64,000 bases of DNA, taken from Nocardia asteroides. Lineage in GTDB: Bacteria > Actinomycetota > Actinomycetes > Mycobacteriales > Mycobacteriaceae. This document shows, in pieces, positions 31,301-38,728 of the stretch (positions are counted from its first letter, which is position 1; each line of letters begins with the position of its first letter). The stretch covers positions 1,612,001 to 1,676,000 of the forward strand of contig NZ_CP089214.1 of assembly GCF_021183625.1 (NCBI RefSeq). Reading direction: 5' to 3'. Below the pieces are notes generated by a model. That model saw nothing but the letters and a program-made list of their open reading frames with translations. It was not told where the DNA came from and did no database searches. Made by a program: the position numbers and the translations under genes.

Positions 31301-34066
31301 CTGGGCCCCGGGGCCGCCGCTCGCCCGCTCCGCCTCGTGGGACAGCCAGAATTCGAGGATCTCCCGGTACAGCCCGGCCGCGCCGACCGCCTGCCGAGCC
31401 CCGGCCGCCGCACGGAGCCGGCGGTCGTCCAGATCGGCGATGAAGCTGAGCATGCGCGGGTTGCGGGCCAGGCCGAGCAGCTCCTCGATCCCGGTGAGCA
31501 GCCGCATCCGCGCCTCGGCGCGCGCGGTGTCGCCGCCGTACCGGTTGGCCAGGAATGCCTGGATCTGCGGCGGGCCGAACTCCTCGATGCCGAAGATGCG
31601 CCGCTCCCGCAGCGCCCCGACCCGCTCGCCGAGCGCGGTCAGCACCTGCGCCCGCGAGGCGAAGTGCTGGGTGCGCGCGGCGACCACGATCTTGGCCTTG
31701 CCCTCGGCCGCGCGCAGCAGCGTCTCCAGGTGGTCGGCGGCGAACTCGTAGCTGATCCGGTTCACCAGCTCGTCGAAGCCGTCGAAGAGCAGCACCACCC
31801 GGCCCTCGGCGAGCATGTAGCGCAGCGCCTTCAGGTCGATCCGATCCTCGCCGTGGCCGGCCAGGTGCGCGGCGACGAGGGCGTCCACCGAGTGCGTCTT
31901 GTCCAGGTGCCGCAGCTCGACCAGGATCGGCACCAGCGCGGGCATGGTCTCGGTGATCCGGCGGGCCAGTTCGCGCAGCGCGAAGGTCTTGCCGCGCCCG
32001 AAATCGCCGAGGACGAGCACGAACCGGCCCTGGTCGGCGGCGACCACCCGGAGCAGCTCGGCGACGAGGTCGTCCTCGATCCGCTGGTCGCCGTGGTCGA
32101 GCACGCGGAAGCGCTGCGGCACGTACAGCTCCGGCGGGTAGCGCTGGTCGGTGCGCAGCCGGGCGGCCTGCCCGGCCAGGTAGTCGTCCAGGTCGAGCAG
32201 CCCCTGGAACTCGCTGAAGCTGCGCACCCGCAGCCCGTACCCGGCGGCCTCCTCGCGCAGCGAGCGCGGCGGCGGCGCGCCGCGGTACACCAGCTCGGAG
32301 CCGAACCCGGGCTCGTGCGCGAGCACCGCGTCGACCACCTCGCGGGTCACCTCGCCGACGTGCACGGCGACCCGCGACTGCACGGTCACCCCCTCCGCGT
32401 CCCTGGTGACCAGCAGGTGCGGCGGCACCGCGGCCACCCGGCGCACGGTGGCGCCCTGGTGCCTGGCCTCGACCACCTCGGCCACCCTGGCCAGCAGCCG
32501 GTCGTGCGGGTCGAGCGCCGGGTCGTCGGTGGCCGGGTCCGGCGCCGCCGGGAGCGCGGCCGTGTCGGCGGCCGCGGTGAGTGCCGCGGCGGCCCGGCTG
32601 AACTCGACCGGGACCAGCGCGGCGGGCTCGGTGGCGCCCGCGGGGTAGCGGGCGATGCCGTCCGCGGTGATGTGCAGGATCTCCGCGGCGCCCGGCGCGG
32701 CGGCGGGCAGCACCGGGAGCACGCCGTCCAGCCGGTCGGCGAGCACCCCGCCCGGGCCGGGGCCGTGCAGCAGCAGGTTGAGCCGGCTGCCGAGCAGCCT
32801 GCTCAGCACCGGAACGTCGTGCAGCAGCGCGGGGTCGCGCGGATCGCCGCCGGGGCCGGGCAGCGGGTCGTGCCGCACCAGCCCGATCCGCAGCCAGCCG
32901 TCGTTCTCGAAGGCGCGCAGCCGCTCCGCGAACCAGGCGGCCTGCACCTCGCCGAGCAGGCCGTGGTCGTCCTCGGGCAGGTGGGTGGCGGCCATGGTGG
33001 AGTCCAGCCCGGCCACCACCACCCGCAGCGCCGGGATCGGGAACAGCGTCCACGGCTGCCCCACGTCGAAGACCAGGTGCTCCAGCCCCTGGTACAGCTC
33101 GCCGAAGAGCCGGGTGAACTGCTCCAGCTTCGGGAAGTACGGCGGCTGCGGGGTGCGGTCGCGGGCCTCGCAGTTCAGGAAGTAGGCGTGGCAGGCGGCC
33201 TTGGAGACGTCGTGGTTGCCGGGCACCACCGCGATCCGGTCCGGCTCAAGGCCGAGCAGCACCCGCAGCCCGGTGAGGAAGGCGAGTGCCTCGTCCGCCT
33301 CCTTGGGCTTGCCCGCCTCGGTGAGATCGCCGGAGACCACGAGCAGCTCCGGCGCGGGCACCCCCGCGTCCACCGCGTGCGTGACGTTCGCCCAGATCCG
33401 GGACTGCAGGTCCCGCGCGGTGCCCGGTTCGCTGCCGAGCAGGCCGCGGCCGAAGCGCGGGCCCGCGATGTGCAGCACGCTCACGCCCGGCTGCCGCGGC
33501 ACCGTGCCCGGCGCGCCGGGGAAGCCCGGCTCGGCCACCGGGACGTGCCGGTTGGCGCGCTCGGCGGCGGCCGCGGCGGCCCGCTCGAGATCGGGGAAGT
33601 GCCGGTCGTCGTAGCGCCCGACGGGAAACCCGGGCGCGGCGGCTGGCTTGTTCCGCCCGGCCAGCACCTGCCGCACCCGGTCGAAGAGCACCGCGCGGGC
33701 CCGCTCGGCATCGGCAACGCCGAGCAGATCGATCCAGGTGAGCGTGGCGAGCAGCCCCTCCGGCGCGCACTCCCCGATCCGGACCGGGATGAGCTTGCCC
33801 GGGTCGGTGCGCATGGCGGCCTGCCACTCCATGGTCCCGTACCGGGAGGCCAGGTAGTTCTCCGAGAGCAGCGCCAGCATCACCGACGAATCCCGCACCC
33901 CGCGGTCCATGAAGTCGATGAAATTGGTGCCCGGCACGAAGTCCCATGCCTGGATGAGCGTGCTGTATCCGGCCGACTCCAGCTGCCAGGCCAGCCAGGT
34001 CGCCCAGCGCTCGTCCGCCGGTGAATAGCTGACGAAGAAGTCCCGTGCCCGCCCCTGATCCGTCAC
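28379..34066 (-). CDS. TIR - metallophosphoesterase - NACHT - pentapeptide - WD40 fusion protein (STAND family)
   Basis: 1895 residues from GTG 34066. TIR domain at 9-137 (FFVSYSPADERWATWLAWQLE), with Glu80 in ASRYGTMEW as the likely NADase catalytic residue. Calcineurin-like phosphoesterase about 195-470, keeping VSGDLT (246-249) and GNHD (283-286) but with the first D-x-H motif replaced by HIAGPRFG. A segment at about 520-640 vaguely resembles Mrr-type nuclease folds. NACHT NTPase about 680-1060, with Walker A GDFGRGKT (687-694) and Walker B LLFDGFDEL (759-767). About 16 pentapeptide repeats at 1079-1160. About 15 WD40 repeats at 1215-1895. The architecture is that of an NLR-like conflict sensor: WD40 senses, NACHT oligomerises, and TIR and/or phosphoesterase act. 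ATG 34096 is an alternative start. Confidence 0.9.
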   Translation of the reverse strand: MTDQGRARDFFVSYSPADERWATWLAWQLESAGYSTLIQAWDFVPGTNFIDFMDRGVRDSSVMLALLSENYLASRYGTMEWQAAMRTDPGKLIPVRIGECAPEGLLATLTWIDLLGVADAERARAVLFDRVRQVLAGRNKPAAAPGFPVGRYDDRHFPDLERAAAAAAERANRHVPVAEPGFPGAPGTVPRQPGVSVLHIAGPRFGRGLLGSEPGTARDLQSRIWANVTHAVDAGVPAPELLVVSGDLTEAGKPKEADEALAFLTGLRVLLGLEPDRIAVVPGNHDVSKAACHAYFLNCEARDRTPQPPYFPKLEQFTRLFGELYQGLEHLVFDVGQPWTLFPIPALRVVVAGLDSTMAATHLPEDDHGLLGEVQAAWFAERLRAFENDGWLRIGLVRHDPLPGPGGDPRDPALLHDVPVLSRLLGSRLNLLLHGPGPGGVLADRLDGVLPVLPAAAPGAAEILHITADGIARYPAGATEPAALVPVEFSRAAAALTAAADTAALPAAPDPATDDPALDPHDRLLARVAEVVEARHQGATVRRVAAVPPHLLVTRDAEGVTVQSRVAVHVGEVTREVVDAVLAHEPGFGSELVYRGAPPPRSLREEAAGYGLRVRSFSEFQGLLDLDDYLAGQAARLRTDQRYPPELYVPQRFRVLDHGDQRIEDDLVAELLRVVAADQGRFVLVLGDFGRGKTFALRELARRITETMPALVPILVELRHLDKTHSVDALVAAHLAGHGEDRIDLKALRYMLAEGRVVLLFDGFDELVNRISYEFAADHLETLLRAAEGKAKIVVAARTQHFASRAQVLTALGERVGALRERRIFGIEEFGPPQIQAFLANRYGGDTARAEARMRLLTGIEELLGLARNPRMLSFIADLDDRRLRAAAGARQAVGAAGLYREILEFWLSHEAERASGGPGAQPGLRVTEMWQAVTAFALRVWETGEPYLRRAELTDVARELVELVGPQRLSIPQSAHAIGSGSLLVRTEEDLFGFIHASVAEWLVADHIADRFRGGDRTPPQLAQALLSPLSVDFLCDLTDVRSLREWAELVLAEPDAAEVLRTNAIRVTTRLRTSRSADLRGAVLAGEDLSYRDLREVDLTGADLTGARLVGTDLRGAVLRDAGLVGARLDEADLTGADLTAADLSRARLTRTDLTGARTAGARWLRTALLAVTGAPDGLDRLGAAVLPGGRAVTEFAPAALGVRHGFHARHGRLPQPIAYSPDGGTIAIGSDDGGVHLYDADTGRPLRTLLGHRARTFAVLFAGSLLISGSGDGNVGLWDPGTGESRNILRGHREWAWPVVAGDGVLATGDADGVLRVWSLPEGELRHETEPAGAGELIYTLAVHGTRLAAGYRDGTVLVRDVGTGAELHRFTAATGAVYRLAFDPTGTVLAVGGARGALALWSSETGLRELPGHTGAVYTLAFHPARPLLASGDTDGVIRLWDTATGELAHTATDHAAALYWVAFDQAGDLLASADSAGVVCVRDADTAVTGHRLTAHTGSVWPFAFRPGGGQLAVTDDQFTARLWDPGTGHCRHTLAGHGRSIRTVAFNADSSLLAACGNDGSVQLWDPVTGSAGRRLVGSEDRLVTYESAAFVPGRPQTLATVGNDGRLSMLDLGTGLYERHLGVDAAPIWASAFDPTGALLATANDDDTVVLWRRTTGAQYLVCREHRGRVRSIAFDATGTLMATGCDDSLVRVWDVHSGALVRTLSGHTDRVYAVAFHGDSVISASWDTTARIWDLRTGALRHELTRHSDRLWTAAADPVTGLLATAGDDLVVRLWDIATGRHLHTLEGHRRRVWSITFDPAGKLLAGGGDDGTVLLWDLADIAEPRIRAALLGLPEGWAALAPDGRYKVSGDTAGQFWHVVGTTRFETGELDAQLPEIRRLAPDEPF

Positions 34067-34128
34067 ACCCGACAGTATGGCCCACCCGATGGACATGTCC
34101 CGCAGGCGATTACTGCCATGATGGGGTC
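34067..34128. promoter_or_regulatory. 62-base divergent promoter region
   Basis: This is the whole gap between two divergent GTG starts. On the minus strand CATACT (34079-34074) ends 7 bases before GTG 34066, the spacing expected of a leaderless promoter for the TIR-NACHT gene. On the plus strand ATTACT lies near 34109-34114, and GATGGGG precedes GTG 34129. The two promoters would overlap. Confidence 0.45.
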
Positions 34129-35346
34129 GTGCCCGAGCCGGTCGACACCCCCTCGCCACGCCGCACCTCCACGCTGGATCGCCTGCGGATCGGGCTGCTG
34201 GTGGCCGGCGTGCTCTGCGTCGCCACCGGGCTGCTGCCGCGCGCCGAGGCGGTGGCGAACATGCGCCGGATCGGCCCGCTGCTGCTCTTCCTCGGCAGCG
34301 TCATCGTGCTGGCCGAGCTGACCAGGCGGGCCAAGGTCTTCGACGTCATCGCGCACCGGCTCGCCATCGCGGGCCGCGGCCGCTACCCCGCGCTCTTCGC
34401 GCTCTGCGTGGTGTTCGCGGCCGGCACCACCATCCTGCTGAACCTGGACACCACCGCGGTGCTGCTCACCCCGGTCATGCTGGCGCTGGCCGGCCCGGCC
34501 CGGATCCCGCCGCTGCCGCTGGCCATGACCACGCTCTGGCTGGCCAACACCGCCAGCCTGCTGCTCCCGGTGTCGAACCTGACCAACCTGCTCGCCGCCG
34601 AACGGATCGACCTGAGCGCCACCGAGTTCGCCGCCGTCATGGCGCTGCCGCAGCTGGCCTCGATCGCGGCGACGGCGCTCTGCCTGTGGTGGTTCTACTG
34701 GCGGCGGGCGCACCGCGACGCCGACACCTACCTGCCGCCGGAGCCGATCCGGCTCGACGGGCCGCGCGACCGCGCTCTGCTCGTCGCGACCTCCGCCGCG
34801 TGCGTGCTCTTCGTCGCGGCGATCCCGCTGCTCGGCGAGCAGATCGGGATCGCGGCAGTACTGGCGGCGGCGCTGGCGGTGGCCGCCTTCGCGGTCTGGG
34901 ACCGCGCCGCGCTGCGCTGGTCGCTGCTGCCGTGGCGGCTGCTGGTCTTCGTGGTGGGGCTGTTCCTGGTGGTGCCGACGCTGAGCCGGTTCGGCCTCGG
35001 CGAGCTGATGGGCGCGCTGATCGGCGTCGATCCCGGTGCGGCAGGCGCTTTCCGGGCCGCGGCGGCCGGTGCCGGGCTGTCCAATATCGCCAACAACCTG
35101 CCCGCCTACACCGCGGGCGAGGCGGTGATTCCGGTGGAGAACCGGACCCAGCTGCTCGCGCTGCTGATCGGCACCAATGTGGCCCCGATCGTGACGCCGT
35201 GGGGCTCGCTGGCGACGCTGCTGTGCCTGGAGTTCTGCCGGGCGCACGGGGTTTCGGTGCCGATGCGCCGGTTCGTGCGCACCGGGCTGGTGCTGGCGGT
35301 GCTCGCCACCGGCGGCGCGGTCACCGCCCTCGTACTGACCGCCTGA
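34129..35346 (+). CDS. ArsB/SLC13 (ion transporter superfamily) permease
   Basis: 405 residues with about 10-11 hydrophobic segments. Motifs typical of the ArsB/NhaD/CitM superfamily include LNLDTTAVLLTPVMLALA in the first half and AAAGAGLSNIANNLPAYTAG in the second, the paired re-entrant regions of this fold. The substrate could be arsenite, dicarboxylate or another anion; no arsenic genes adjoin it. The start is set by GATGGGG before GTG 34129. It is divergent from the TIR-NACHT gene, and its last codons lie in a 45-bp repeat. Confidence 0.82.
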   Translation: MPEPVDTPSPRRTSTLDRLRIGLLVAGVLCVATGLLPRAEAVANMRRIGPLLLFLGSVIVLAELTRRAKVFDVIAHRLAIAGRGRYPALFALCVVFAAGTTILLNLDTTAVLLTPVMLALAGPARIPPLPLAMTTLWLANTASLLLPVSNLTNLLAAERIDLSATEFAAVMALPQLASIAATALCLWWFYWRRAHRDADTYLPPEPIRLDGPRDRALLVATSAACVLFVAAIPLLGEQIGIAAVLAAALAVAAFAVWDRAALRWSLLPWRLLVFVVGLFLVVPTLSRFGLGELMGALIGVDPGAAGAFRAAAAGAGLSNIANNLPAYTAGEAVIPVENRTQLLALLIGTNVAPIVTPWGSLATLLCLEFCRAHGVSVPMRRFVRTGLVLAVLATGGAVTALVLTA

Positions 35347-35453
35347 CGGTCCCGCCCGGGCACGGTCACCGTTCTTGTGCCAACCGCCTGCCGGTCCCGC
35401 CCGAGCACGTCGCCGCTCTCGTGCCGACGGCCCGGCCCTGGCACGGTCGCCGG
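35319..35453. repeat. 45-bp tandem repeat spanning the permease 3' end
   Basis: Copy 1 (35319-35363) includes the last nine codons and stop of the permease. Copy 2 (35364-35408) matches it at 37 of 45 positions. Copy 3 is shortened and degenerate (35409-35444), and the start of a further copy follows. It fills the convergent gap before the inositol-phosphatase gene. Confidence 0.72.
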
Positions 35454-35458
35454 GCTGC

Positions 35459-36367
35459 TCAGCCGGGCAACCCGCTCACCCGGACCCCGGCCGCCGACTC
35501 CACCAGCCCGGCCAGTGCGGGCAGCACCTCGGGGCGGGCCGCGACGAAATCGATCGCACCCCCGGCCGGGGTGATGTGCTCGGTGAGCGGCGCGCCGTCG
35601 AAGCCGACGATCCGCACCCCCGCCTCGCGCGCGATGAGCGTGCCCGCGGGCAGATCGATCTGGCCCGCGCCGTAGCCGACGAAGCCGTCGATGTCGCCGC
35701 GGCTCAGCATGATCCAGCAGAGCAGCGGCGACCAGAGCTGGATCAACCTGCGGGAACCGGCCTCCAGCGTGAGCCGTAGGGCCCGCGCGGCGGGATCGGT
35801 GCGCCGGATCGGGTAACCCTGCAGCCAGGCCAGCACCGGGCCGGAGCCGGCCGCCGGAGCGGAGCCGCAGCGCAGCCTGCCGTCCGGGCCGTGCGCCCCG
35901 CGCCCGCGGATCGCCGACCAGGTGTGCCCCGCCACCGGTTCGTGCACGACGCCGAGCACCGGGGACCCGCGGTGGCAGAGCGCGATGCCGACGGTGCAGA
36001 CCGGCAGCCCGATCGCGATGTTGTTGGTGCCGTCCAGCGGGTCGACCACCCAGGTCCAGTCGTCGTCGAAGCCCTCGAGCAGCCCGGATTCCTCGGCGAG
36101 CACGCGGTGACCGGGGAAGGCGCCGCGGATGCGATCCAGGATGATCCGCTCGGCGCGCAGGTCCAGCTCGGTCACCAGATCGCCGCCCGCGTCCTTGACG
36201 CTGATGCCGAGCGCGCCGTGCAGCCCGCCCCGGATCACCGCGCCCGCCTCCTCGGCGGCCGCGATCGCCACCCGGGCGGCGGCCTGTGTGACCGCGCTCA
36301 CCGTCGGCGCGGCGAGGCCGCCCGCCCGGATCAGGCCGGGTGCGGTCGCCGCCTCACGTGTTCGCAT
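35459..36367 (-). CDS. Inositol monophosphatase family protein
   Basis: 302 residues from ATG 36367 (GGAGGCAGCCCC upstream). Metal-site motifs are conserved: LAEESG, WVVDPLDGTNN and a late Asp in GQIDLPAG, which replaces the usual WDxAAG. It is thus a Mg-dependent sugar-phosphate phosphatase candidate (inositol phosphates, fructose-1,6-bisphosphate, PAP or histidinol-P). Substrate cannot be assigned, and the altered last motif argues for a divergent specificity. It is the third gene of a minus-strand group with the cupin-like and two-TM genes. Confidence 0.85.
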   Translation of the reverse strand: MRTREAATAPGLIRAGGLAAPTVSAVTQAAARVAIAAAEEAGAVIRGGLHGALGISVKDAGGDLVTELDLRAERIILDRIRGAFPGHRVLAEESGLLEGFDDDWTWVVDPLDGTNNIAIGLPVCTVGIALCHRGSPVLGVVHEPVAGHTWSAIRGRGAHGPDGRLRCGSAPAAGSGPVLAWLQGYPIRRTDPAARALRLTLEAGSRRLIQLWSPLLCWIMLSRGDIDGFVGYGAGQIDLPAGTLIAREAGVRIVGFDGAPLTEHITPAGGAIDFVAARPEVLPALAGLVESAAGVRVSGLPG

Positions 36368-36417
36368 GGGGCTGCCTCCGCTCGCCCGGCCGGGTCCGCT
36401 CGACCGTCGCACCAGTG

Positions 36418-37110
36418 TCATTCATCGGGCCTCCGGTCGCTGGTGGCGTCGTCGCGCAGCCGGGCCAGAACGAGTCCGGCCACCCGACGGGTCTCCTCGG
36501 GGGTGCACACGGTCCGGTGCACCCGGTGGTCGTGGACGTGCGGCGGGGCGAGCGACAGGTCCGGTCTGCCGTGCCGATCCCGGCCCAGCGCGACCGTGGC
36601 GGCCTCGCCGCCCACCTCCGATACATGGAATACACCGTAGGGCAGTTCGTACACGTCGCCGCGCCGGAAGAACTCCCGCGACCTGCGGCGATACGAAACC
36701 ATGCGGTCCGTGCCGCGCACCTGGTCGCCGTCGCGTCCGCTGTGGATTTCGTAGAGCCGGTGGGTCGGCGCAACACCGCCCGCGTCGATTTCCACCACTT
36801 CGTTACCGACCTCGCCGTAGAGCACCGTGCTCACCAGGTCCCAGCTGTGCGCGTGGATCGCCGACGTGGTCGAGGAGGAGCGCACCCCCTCGGTCCACAC
36901 GTGCAGGCAGACCCCGTGCCCGGCCTCCCGGAACACCGGGAAGCAGACGAAGCCGAGCGGGTGCCGCACCGCGTGCGCGGGCCGGTCCCCGGTGAGCAGC
37001 GCGGCCAGGTAGCAGGCGGCCCAGGTCCGCACGGCATGCGGGCGGCCGCCATCCAGCAGCCGCCGCAGCAGGCGGTAGTCGGAATCGGAGTGCGGGGCGA
37101 TGCTCTTCAT
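36418..37110 (-). CDS. Uncharacterised protein with cupin-like motifs
   Basis: 230 residues, soluble. HAHSWDLVSTVLYGEVGNEVVEI resembles cupin motif 1 (two His, then Gly-Glu), and LPYGVFHVSEV resembles motif 2 with its His. This suggests a double-stranded beta-helix metal site like those of cysteine dioxygenase-type or sugar-binding cupins. I do not recognise a named family. It lies 29 bases after the two-TM gene and 50 before the phosphatase. Confidence 0.55.
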   Translation of the reverse strand: MKSIAPHSDSDYRLLRRLLDGGRPHAVRTWAACYLAALLTGDRPAHAVRHPLGFVCFPVFREAGHGVCLHVWTEGVRSSSTTSAIHAHSWDLVSTVLYGEVGNEVVEIDAGGVAPTHRLYEIHSGRDGDQVRGTDRMVSYRRRSREFFRRGDVYELPYGVFHVSEVGGEAATVALGRDRHGRPDLSLAPPHVHDHRVHRTVCTPEETRRVAGLVLARLRDDATSDRRPDE

Positions 37111-37139
37111 GCGGGGCTCACGGGGTCAGCGGGTGTCGA

Positions 37140-38030
37140 TCAGTAGGGATTCCTCGGTTGCAGCGCGCGGCGCACGATGTCGGCGACATCGCGATCGGTG
37201 AAGGTGGCCGGCAGTGGCAACGCGAGCGCGTCGAAGAGCCTGCGCACCTGGTCCACCGAGGGCTCGTCGGCCAGCGGCACGGTGTCCGCCCGGCTCAGCT
37301 CCACCTCCCGCGCCTGCTTGAAGCTGGCCACCAGCTCCCGGCTGAGGTCGCGGTAGTAGGGCTTGTCCCGCTCGAACATGAGCGCGGGCGAGTTGGTGCT
37401 CTCCTGGGTGACGATCACGCAACTGGAGGAGAGATCCCAGCGGAACGTCGACATCACCTTGGACAGCCCGACTCCGATGGTGAGGAAGGTGAAGCGCTGC
37501 CGGTACCAGCAGGCCGCGAGCACGGTGGCGAAGGCCTCGCGCCGGGTGCGGTCGGTGGTCCACGCCTCGCCGGTGCGGTCGCCCTCCGGGGTCAGCGAGG
37601 TACGGAACTGGGCGTAGATCTTGCAGAGCTGCTCGTCCAAGGGGTCGAGGATCTCCAGCTGCATGCGCAGTGGCCGCTGCTCCCGCCTGGCGTTCTCCAC
37701 GCAGGAGCGCAGCGTGACGGCGCGGATGTAGGTTCCGGTGCCGCCCTTGAAGATCCACTGCTCGGTGCCGCCGCGGGCCAGCGTGTGCGCGTGCCCGATG
37801 GCCGAGCCGTACAGCAGCTGCACCGACGACGCGTCCCTGAGCGCCTGCGCGGACAGGTGCCGGTCGCGCAGCAGCGTGCCCGCGAGCAGGCCGAGCACCA
37901 GCAGCACGATGGCATTGACGCTGTCCACGTCGATCAGATCCAGCACCGCCAGGATGCCGACGATGAACGCGAGGACCAGCGCCACGAGCCCGTCGATGTT
38001 GTTGCGCAGCCACGCCAGCGCGCGCGTCAT
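37140..38030 (-). CDS. Two-TM protein with a conserved cytoplasmic domain, unknown function
   Basis: 296 residues from ATG 38030, with GGAGGGGAG upstream. Two N-terminal transmembrane helices (about 12-31 and 38-52: LVALVLAFIVGILAVLDLI and AIVLLVLGLLAGTLL) anchor an alpha/beta domain of about 230 residues. That domain contains IRAVTLRSCVENARREQRPLRMQLEILDP and a later FLTIGVGLSKVMSTF. No catalytic motif is obvious. It is the first gene of a three-gene minus-strand unit. Two-TM anchored modules of this size occur as effectors in bacterial conflict systems, but that is only an analogy. Confidence 0.6.
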   Translation of the reverse strand: MTRALAWLRNNIDGLVALVLAFIVGILAVLDLIDVDSVNAIVLLVLGLLAGTLLRDRHLSAQALRDASSVQLLYGSAIGHAHTLARGGTEQWIFKGGTGTYIRAVTLRSCVENARREQRPLRMQLEILDPLDEQLCKIYAQFRTSLTPEGDRTGEAWTTDRTRREAFATVLAACWYRQRFTFLTIGVGLSKVMSTFRWDLSSSCVIVTQESTNSPALMFERDKPYYRDLSRELVASFKQAREVELSRADTVPLADEPSVDQVRRLFDALALPLPATFTDRDVADIVRRALQPRNPY

Positions 38031-38150
38031 CGGAACTCCCCTCCACGTGTGCGTCCAGCATACGGGTGCGGTGCGCACGGCAGACCCGAACCGGGACCGA
38101 TTGCCTCACAGGGGTGTTGAGGGATGAACGAAGAGCAGCGACTGCCCGCT

Positions 38151-38189
38151 CGGCGGCAGAGCCGCCGCGGCGCCGGAGTCCGGCGCCGC
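38151..38189 (-). terminator. Tandem GC hairpins after nusB
   Basis: Stem A is GCGGCGCCGG/CCGGCGCCGC (38167-38176 with 38180-38189, 3-base loop). Stem B is CGGCGGC/GCCGCCG (38151-38157 with 38161-38167). Both are perfect and sit within 50 bases past the nusB stop. There is no T-tract. Confidence 0.55.
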
Positions 38190-38195
38190 GCGCGG

Positions 38196-38708
38196 TCAGT
38201 TCGCGGTGTCCCCGCCGCGCGGGGCGCGGGTGGCGGCCGCAGCGGCGCGCACCTGCTCCGCCACCAGCACCACCTTGCCGAGCACGCCGTTCACGAAGCC
38301 GGGCGAGTCGTCGGTGGAGAGCTCCTTGGCCAGCTCGACGGCCTCGTCCACCGCGACCACCGGCGGCACATCCGGGGCGTGGAACAGCTCCCACACCGCG
38401 ATCCGCAGGATGGCCCGGTCCACGGCGGGCAGCCGGGAGAGCGCCCAGTCCTGCAGGTAGGACTCGATCGTGTTGTCCACCCGGTCGAGGTCGTCGGCGA
38501 CGCCGTCGACCAGGGTCCGGGTATAGGGGTGGACCGGCGCGACCGTCTGGTCCCGGCCTGCCAGGTCGACCCGCTCGTCGGCGAGCACGGCCGGGTCGAC
38601 ATCCCGGGCCTCGGCCTCGAAGAGCAGGTCCACTGCCCGGCGGCGGGCTTTGTGCCGGGCGCCGAGCTTCTTGTACGCGGGCTTCTTGTCCGCGGGCTGA
38701 TCCGCCAC
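38196..38708 (-). CDS. nusB: Transcription antitermination factor NusB
   Basis: 170 residues, GTG start. All-helical NusB fold with [20 protein letters not shown] at the start, the [17 protein letters not shown] core and [29 protein letters not shown] near the end. With NusE it binds boxA of rRNA leaders for antitermination. It is the last gene of pepQ-efp-nusB, the order also seen in mycobacteria. A Lys-rich N terminus ([14 protein letters not shown]) is typical. Confidence 0.96.
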   Translation of the reverse strand: MADQPADKKPAYKKLGARHKARRRAVDLLFEAEARDVDPAVLADERVDLAGRDQTVAPVHPYTRTLVDGVADDLDRVDNTIESYLQDWALSRLPAVDRAILRIAVWELFHAPDVPPVVAVDEAVELAKELSTDDSPGFVNGVLGKVVLVAEQVRAAAAATRAPRGGDTAN

Positions 38709-38728
38709 GTCTCGGGTCGCCGGGGTCG

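Noticed and set aside
27821..34024. Very long plus-strand open frame (2067 codons) opposite the TIR-NACHT gene
   Set aside because: It is an antisense shadow produced by high-GC codon bias; its translation is low-complexity and has no motifs, while the minus strand has clear domains.
34067..34159. Longer N terminus for the TIR protein starting at 34159
   Set aside because: It would overlap the divergent permease start and adds an unconserved basic stretch; GTG 34066 (or ATG 34096) is more plausible.
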